The translations under genes were made by a program, and so were the position numbers. A stretch of DNA of 38,912 nt, taken from the NCBI GenBank assembly GCA_025965975.1, contig JAOPVX010000437.1, forward strand, positions 1 through 38,912, written 5' to 3'. This document shows, piece by piece, positions 34,747 to 38,912 of the stretch (positions are counted from its first letter, which is position 1; each line of letters begins with the position of its first letter). This stretch comes from Mycobacterium sp. (lineage in GTDB: Bacteria; Actinomycetota; Actinomycetes; Mycobacteriales; Mycobacteriaceae). Under the pieces are notes generated by a model. It saw nothing but the letters and a program-made list of their open reading frames with translations. It had not been told where the DNA came from and did no database searches.

Positions 34747-36251
34747 GCGGCACCGTCGCCGTCGATGACGCGCTCGGACGCCGCCGCGATGCGGGTCAGG
34801 AGCTCGGTCACGCCGGGCCGATCCTCCTCGAGGAGCAGGGAACGGACCTGCAGATCGGCGACCGGCGCCAGGTAGATGTCGCGGGTGGTCTGTTCACTGG
34901 CGTGCCCGAGTAGGTCTTTGACCATGCGCCATGGGTCGCCGTAGAGAAGCCGATAATCGCGGCGTTCTTCCGCGGTGAGGCCGAACCGCTGGTCCATCGC
35001 ATGGTGTAACGCCACCAGCATGTGCAAGGCGAACGAGTGCCGGCACGTGTGCGGTGTGCAGAACGGCGGATCCGTCATTGCATCAGCCAACACGACCCGG
35101 CTTCGCTCTGATCCGGCACGAAAGACGGCCTCCCAGGAGTGAGCATCAAACGGTGTCCCGTCTTCGGCCAGCCACAACCACAAGGGCTCCGGACCCGCTG
35201 GCCCGTCGATGAACAACAGCCTGCGTTCGTCCGGATCAAGGCTGTCCATGTTGCCCTGCCCTGTGTGACCGTGCCGATCGCGCCAGTGCAGTACCCGCCG
35301 GGTTCGCCCTGACCGATCGATGACCGTCCGCAGGCCGTCGATGTCGTCGTAGCGATGCTGTGCTTGCGCTCGTCGGATCGCCGCGCGTCGCGTCGTACCG
35401 ACGTACGCTTCGATCTCGCGCAGCGCTTGGGCGGATACGTAAAACGCACGTGCCCGTTTGCCTTTGGTCACTGCGGCCGCTACCCGCCCTGGATAGAATC
35501 GCTGTTGCGACACCCCAGTTGGTGGCAGTTCCCACGTCAGCAGCGATCCGGCCTCGGTGCGCCGTAATCCGCTCGAGAACAGCAGGTCGGCGTAAGCCCC
35601 GTTGCGGTCGTCGTGGCGCCCCCGCCAAGAGCGATCTGGGCGGCCCTCGGCCGTATAGCCGCGCAAACCGACATCGCGCCACAGCCGATACGCCCGCGGC
35701 GTCAGCCAACGCACGTTACTCGAGCGGACGTCTTTCGCCCAGGCATCCGCGGTTTCCACCATGTCGCCGTGGCGATTTCGAACCGTCTTGACCGCCATTG
35801 GGTTCACTGCAAGGACTTGTTGGGCGGTAGCCCAGCGGTACAGGCGTTGCAGGGCAGCCAACTCCCTGTTCCACTTTGCACCGCTGACCCGTGCCGGGTT
35901 GCGAGGCGATCGGCGTCGCCAGTCCTCGAAATCGAGCAGGTCATCCAGATCGGCCTCGTCCCAGTGCTTTCCGCGCAGCCACAGGAAGTTGAAGAACACT
36001 CGGTAGTCATTGGTGTAGGACACCTTTGTCGACTTCGCCAGCTGGACGAATCCCGAGCGGCTGAAGAACCGAGTCAGTCGCGCGTCCGCTTTTAGATTCG
36101 GATCGAGCATGAACGGATCACCAGACCGGATACGCATTTGCTCTTCACGCTCGGTGAGGCCGGCCCACCCGTCCAACATGGGATGGGTGGACGTCGGCGA
36201 CAGCTTCGGCGCCGTGTCTGTCACCCAGTGCACGGTCCACAGCTGGGACAT
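34743..36251 (-). CDS. first tyrosine recombinase (site-specific integrase) of the trio
   Basis: A 502-residue integrase with all catalytic boxes visible: Arg230/231 (SSGLRRTEAGSL), His401 and Arg404 (PHTCRHSFALHM), His450 (DLLGHASEQTT) and the nucleophile Tyr460 (RDIYLAP). The N-terminal SAM-like core-binding domain covers about residues 55-180 (YRVFFNFLWLRGKHW). I chose ATG 36251 because GGGAGGCG lies 4-6 nt upstream; an earlier in-frame start (36293) has no such site. It overlaps the second recombinase by 4 nt. It is the member most likely to be active on its own. Confidence 0.88.
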   Translation of the reverse strand: MSQLWTVHWVTDTAPKLSPTSTHPMLDGWAGLTEREEQMRIRSGDPFMLDPNLKADARLTRFFSRSGFVQLAKSTKVSYTNDYRVFFNFLWLRGKHWDEADLDDLLDFEDWRRRSPRNPARVSGAKWNRELAALQRLYRWATAQQVLAVNPMAVKTVRNRHGDMVETADAWAKDVRSSNVRWLTPRAYRLWRDVGLRGYTAEGRPDRSWRGRHDDRNGAYADLLFSSGLRRTEAGSLLTWELPPTGVSQQRFYPGRVAAAVTKGKRARAFYVSAQALREIEAYVGTTRRAAIRRAQAQHRYDDIDGLRTVIDRSGRTRRVLHWRDRHGHTGQGNMDSLDPDERRLLFIDGPAGPEPLWLWLAEDGTPFDAHSWEAVFRAGSERSRVVLADAMTDPPFCTPHTCRHSFALHMLVALHHAMDQRFGLTAEERRDYRLLYGDPWRMVKDLLGHASEQTTRDIYLAPVADLQVRSLLLEEDRPGVTELLTRIAAASERVIDGDGAA

Positions 36252-36827
36252 CTTCGCCTCCCTCGCCACAACAGGGGTGATCACAACACGCACAATCTAA
36301 TAGGGAATTGCACGCATGCGGGCTTTGTGTAAACGGTTATCGGTGTCATGGTTCCGGCCTTTCTGGTGCGTTGTTTCCTGCTATTGATTTTAGCCGCTAT
36401 TTTCGGGTGCCGCCAACACTAATTCTCCTTTCTCCGCCATTCTGCAGGGTCTTTTGTAACCCCTTCTTTGTCATTTGCAGCTGCGCGGTGTTGAGCTTCT
36501 GCAGAACTCCGATGATCTGGTCGTGAGCTGCTGGCACAGCTGCGTACTGCCGTGGTGTGTACCCTTTCTTCCGCTCCTCATCGCAATTGTTTTGAGGTCG
36601 GATCGGCGCGGGGAGCGCAACGGTCCGGATGAAAAGTTTTCGCCGAGCGGTAGCGAGTGGTTTTGGAGAAAAGTTTTCGCGCCGGTAGGCGTTTATCCGT
36701 GGCCTTGCGCGGATCGCGTCACCGGCCATACTGTGACGGCGATGAGGGGTGGTGAAAAGAAATTCAGCAACGCCGCAGGCGTTTCCGCTCGGCCGCGGCG
36801 CCGCGCCGGGTGCCGCGGTTTGTGGGT
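36252..36827. other. intergenic region with structured repeat and possible small ORF
   Basis: About 575 nt, locally richer in A/T than its neighbours. It holds structured repeat copy B (36631-36691) and the hairpin AACGCC-GCA-GGCGTT (36769-36783). On the minus strand 36397 to about 36600 is open and reads ERKKGYTPRQYAAVPAAHDQ and IIGVLQKLNTAQLQMTKKG, an amphipathic, protein-like sequence without an ATG. It may be a gene fragment. The integrase operon promoter should lie at 36260-36350. Confidence 0.4.
36631..36691. repeat. structured repeat, copy B
   Basis: Arms GAAAAGTTTTC at 36631-36641 and 36668-36678 flank a 26-nt centre with CGAGCG and GCGAGTG, then a hairpin CGCC-GGTA-GGCG (36680-36691) and, downstream, GGCCTTGCGC. 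The layout is the same as copy A at 21007, with different but complementary arms. Confidence 0.65.
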
Positions 36828-36867
36828 GCCTGGTGGGCAGGTGATGGCGCTTTTCTGCCCACCAGGC
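36828..36867 (-). terminator. terminator hairpin after the DUF932 gene
   Basis: GCCTGGTGGGCAG (36828-36840) pairs perfectly with CTGCCCACCAGGC (36855-36867) around a 14-nt loop, beginning 9 nt past the DUF932 stop on the minus strand. It has a 13-bp stem and no T-run. Confidence 0.7.
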
Positions 36868-36875
36868 GGTTGCGC

Positions 36876-37907
36876 TCAGGCGGTTTGCAGCATCCGGAAC
36901 GCTCGGGCTTTGAGGCCTTGTGCAGTGCTGCCGATGGTGACGGCCCGCAGGGCGCGCGCGGCGGCCTGGTCGCCGTGGGTGCGCACCTTGGCGTAATGGT
37001 CGACGTACTCGGTGACCGCGTTGTAGGCCGCCCATCGTGTCCCGGCGATCGGTGCCACCGTTGGCGACGATGTCCACAGCTTGACGATCGCGGCGGCACG
37101 CTCGCTGCGGTGGCGGGCTGCGGTGCGGCTGTCTGCCTTGTCGACCTCGACCAGTTCGGTCGCGAACTCGCGCATCTGGTCGTTGTCCATCGGCTGCGAA
37201 TACAGTTGGGTGGCTTCTTCTTCGAAGGCCTGCATGTAGCGCCAGCTCAGTTTCAGCGCGGTGCGGGCTTCCTGGATCGATGCCCGCGCCCCGCCGGTGT
37301 GGCGGATTCCCCAGCTGGCGGCTGCGGCTTCGATTGCGGCGGTCTGGGTGTTGGCGCACACAATGCGGATGGGAGTGACCAGAAAACGGAACTTGCTCGA
37401 CCCGTCATGGCTGTTCAAAGCGGCGAGCATGAATTCTGTTCGGTCCTTGGTGCCATCGATGCCATCGAACGTCATCGACTCCGGCAGCCGCATCGTGACG
37501 AATATTTCGCGGCCGCCACGCAGAGCGCCGGCCGTTTCGAACACGGCCCCAGATTCGTCGGTAAGCGCGTTGAGCAGCGCGCACGATTCCTCATTCTGGA
37601 CGGGCTCGTACTTGCTGCCCACGACACCCAACACGTCGAGAGTTCCGGTGATGGGGTTGGTTCGTACCGTGGCGAAGTGGTCGTTAACGGGCAGCGGATC
37701 CGGTGTCGTGACGCCGTTTTCGGTGATCACCGGCTCCTGCGGAACCATCAGCGCCATCTTGCGCACGTTCCACCCCGACAGGTGCGCGGCGGCCAGAGCT
37801 TCCTCGGCTGTCATTGCGTGGCCGACGATTTGGCCGAGCCGGTGCCAGGCGTCGGTGCGAGCCGCGAAGCTGGCGACGCCGTTGGTGATGTCGATTTCGT
37901 GTGCCAT
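36876..37907 (-). CDS. DUF932 family phage/plasmid-like protein
   Basis: A 343-residue protein of the DUF932 (TIGR03299-type) family found on mobile elements. Typical stretches: AHEIDITNGVASFAARTDAWHRLGQ, VVGSKYEPVQNEE, GREIFVTMRLP, VTPIRIVCANTQTAA and TRWAAYNAVTEYVDHYAK. It is probably cytosolic; its role is not known, though members often lie in ICE and plasmid maintenance regions. I chose ATG 37907 because GAAAGG lies about 10 nt upstream. A 13-bp hairpin terminator follows the stop. It is downstream of ParB in the same direction. Confidence 0.88.
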   Translation of the reverse strand: MAHEIDITNGVASFAARTDAWHRLGQIVGHAMTAEEALAAAHLSGWNVRKMALMVPQEPVITENGVTTPDPLPVNDHFATVRTNPITGTLDVLGVVGSKYEPVQNEESCALLNALTDESGAVFETAGALRGGREIFVTMRLPESMTFDGIDGTKDRTEFMLAALNSHDGSSKFRFLVTPIRIVCANTQTAAIEAAAASWGIRHTGGARASIQEARTALKLSWRYMQAFEEEATQLYSQPMDNDQMREFATELVEVDKADSRTAARHRSERAAAIVKLWTSSPTVAPIAGTRWAAYNAVTEYVDHYAKVRTHGDQAAARALRAVTIGSTAQGLKARAFRMLQTA

Positions 37908-38025
37908 GAGAGTGGACCTTTCGTGAGAGAGGGGAGTGGCCGACCTGGTGGTCGACCGTTTTTGTTTGCCTTCCGGCGAAACTGAGACCAACCGGCGTCA
38001 GGCGGGAAAGCAACAAGGGACAGCG

Positions 38026-38081
38026 CGGGTTTTCACCGCGAGCGCAGCGAGTGATGGGGTGAAAACCCGGGAGCCGCAGGC
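38026..38081. repeat. structured repeat, copy C
   Basis: CGGGTTTTCACC (38026-38037) pairs with GGTGAAAACCCG (38058-38069), 12 bp perfect, around the 20-nt loop GCGAGCGCAGCGAGTGATGG. The hairpin GCC-GCA-GGC (38073-38081) follows, then CGGCCCTTGTGC. The arms differ completely from copies A and B, but pairing and loop are kept. Confidence 0.7.
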
Positions 38082-38144
38082 CGCCGGCCCTTGTGCGACC
38101 GCCCGAGCCGGTTAGCGTCGAAGTGCCGGAAAGGCATACTGATT

Positions 38145-38170
38145 GGGGTCACTCCGTCAGGAGTGACCCC
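38145..38170. repeat. perfect 11-bp hairpin between ParB and DUF932
   Basis: GGGGTCACTCC-GTCA-GGAGTGACCCC: an 11-bp stem with a 4-nt loop, about 100 nt past the ParB stop. Another hairpin AGCGCC-GCA-GGCGCT lies at 38182-38196. Either may be a terminator, a protein-binding site or part of the repeat family. Confidence 0.6.
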
Positions 38171-38232
38171 CTAAATCCCGCAGCGCCGCAGGCGCTTCCG
38201 TCTGGGGTTGCGGCGCGGGGTGTTCCCAGCTG

Positions 38233-38266
38233 GGGGTGGGGCAGAACCGCAGTCCTGCCCCACCCC
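38233..38266 (-). terminator. terminator hairpin after parB
   Basis: GGGGTGGGGCAG (38233-38244) pairs with CTGCCCCACCCC (38255-38266) around a 10-nt loop, 7 nt past the ParB stop on the minus strand. It resembles the DUF932 terminator in form and partly in sequence (GGTGGGCAG against GGTGGGGCAG). Confidence 0.7.
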
Positions 38267-38272
38267 GAGGGA

Positions 38273-38912
38273 TCACTCGTTGCCGATGTCGGCCAGATAT
38301 TCGTCATAGACCTCGGCGGCGGTCCTGGTTCCGGTCACGACTTCCTCCACGGCGCTGAGGGTGTAGCCGTTGGCGGCCAAGAAGCGCAACATATCCCCGC
38401 TGGTCACCTGATGTCCGTAGTAGATGCGGTCATCGCCGGGTTCGCGCACCGGAGCGGGATTGCGCCACGCGTCCTTGCCGCACCGAGCCTCCAGAGAACC
38501 CAACACCAGGCCCAGGGCGATCACCAACGCGCGGTTGTCACTCCCGTCCGGCAAGTCGCTGACGGCCTTGTGGATGGCGCCAGCGTCGATGCCAAGCAGC
38601 TCGGCGGCGGTGCCCGGTCCGTCGTGCTGGGTCAGCATGTAGCTGTCGCGAAGCAGGGCGTCGGCCACGAACGTTGCGGCCCCCTTGGGAAGGGTCTTGC
38701 GGGCTAGCAGCGTTTTGACAAACTCGCGGCGCACCTCGGTCGCGGCTGCACCGAGCTTGTTGAGGTTCACCACGATTCGCCGTTCACGCTTTTTGGCCTC
38801 GGCCTGTTCGGCTTCGGCTCGCAAGCGCGCGGCCTCCCGGTCGGCCTCGCTGGCATCGCTGTCCAGATCGGTGGTCACCGTGTGGCTTTCACCGGAGCGG
38901 TCCCGCGCGTGC
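38273..38912 (-). CDS. parB: ParB-like protein, C-terminal part (runs off the window)
   Basis: At least 213 residues of the C-terminal half of a plasmid/ICE ParB-type protein. The stretch RIVVNLNKLGAAATEVRREFVKTLLARKTLPKGAATFV, then SYMLTQHDGPGTAAELLGID and MLRFLAANGYTLSAVEEVVTGTRTA, is characteristic. The N-terminal nuclease/CTP-binding domain would lie beyond 38912; the frame stays open to the window edge (ARDRSGESHT). A GTG at 38878 could be taken for a start but is internal. It would bind centromere-like sites and work with ParA in segregation. Confidence 0.75.
   Translation of the reverse strand, partial: HARDRSGESHTVTTDLDSDASEADREAARLRAEAEQAEAKKRERRIVVNLNKLGAAATEVRREFVKTLLARKTLPKGAATFVADALLRDSYMLTQHDGPGTAAELLGIDAGAIHKAVSDLPDGSDNRALVIALGLVLGSLEARCGKDAWRNPAPVREPGDDRIYYGHQVTSGDMLRFLAANGYTLSAVEEVVTGTRTAAEVYDEYLADIGNE

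Overview
The window reads as high-GC actinobacterial DNA, most likely Mycobacterium or Mycolicibacterium. Grounds: codon use; a paired sulfotransferase and DUF1214 gene; a six-helix/HAMP/class III cyclase of the Rv1318c-Rv1320c kind; an Ala-rich secreted serine protease; a mycobacterial-style copper locus; and plasmid/ICE-type proteins (ParB, DUF932, DnaB-N, NrdH-like). It is a mosaic accessory region, plasmid or genomic island, with much gene debris, rather than core chromosome.

Layout. (1) 1-5481: lipid or xenobiotic catabolism-like block. A four-gene minus-strand operon (DUF1214 -> sulfotransferase -> TetR -> SDR) is divergent from a carboxymuconolactone-decarboxylase-like gene and convergent with another SDR. 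(2) 5560-10320: two decayed IS256-family elements in opposite orientation bracket an intact SDR/TetR divergon with two operator-like repeats. (3) 10357-12905: an apparently complete group II intron (minus strand) with an RT-maturase-HNH protein, next to a perfect 32-bp palindrome. (4) 13129-18485: S9 prolyl oligopeptidase, adenylate cyclase with a frameshifted N-terminus, and a frameshifted secreted trypsin-like protease. (5) 18527-21083: small minus-strand operon of plasmid/ICE-type genes behind a clear promoter. (6) 21462-27204: broken ABC transporter fused at a breakpoint to a truncated P-type ATPase HMA domain, two small copper-locus membrane proteins, a multicopper oxidase remnant, then an intact OmpR-family two-component system with DUF305 and DUF302 genes. 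(7) 27285-36251: a tyrosine-recombinase trio plus a small TnpC-like gene, all overlapping by 4 nt, in which the third recombinase is split by a 3.2-kb insert carrying an FAD monooxygenase and an alpha/beta hydrolase. (8) 36300-38912: DUF932 and the C-terminal part of ParB, with conspicuous structured repeats and terminators.

The strongest signals are the recombinase gene cut in two by the monooxygenase/hydrolase cassette, a family of covarying stem-loops shared by the two plasmid/ICE-type blocks (21.0, 36.6 and 38.0 kb), and a tandem 11-bp repeat found both upstream of the response regulator and in the DUF305/DUF302 divergent promoter region, which defines a candidate regulon. No tRNA, rRNA or CRISPR was seen. 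Every functional call is from reading the sequence and family knowledge; no database search was run.
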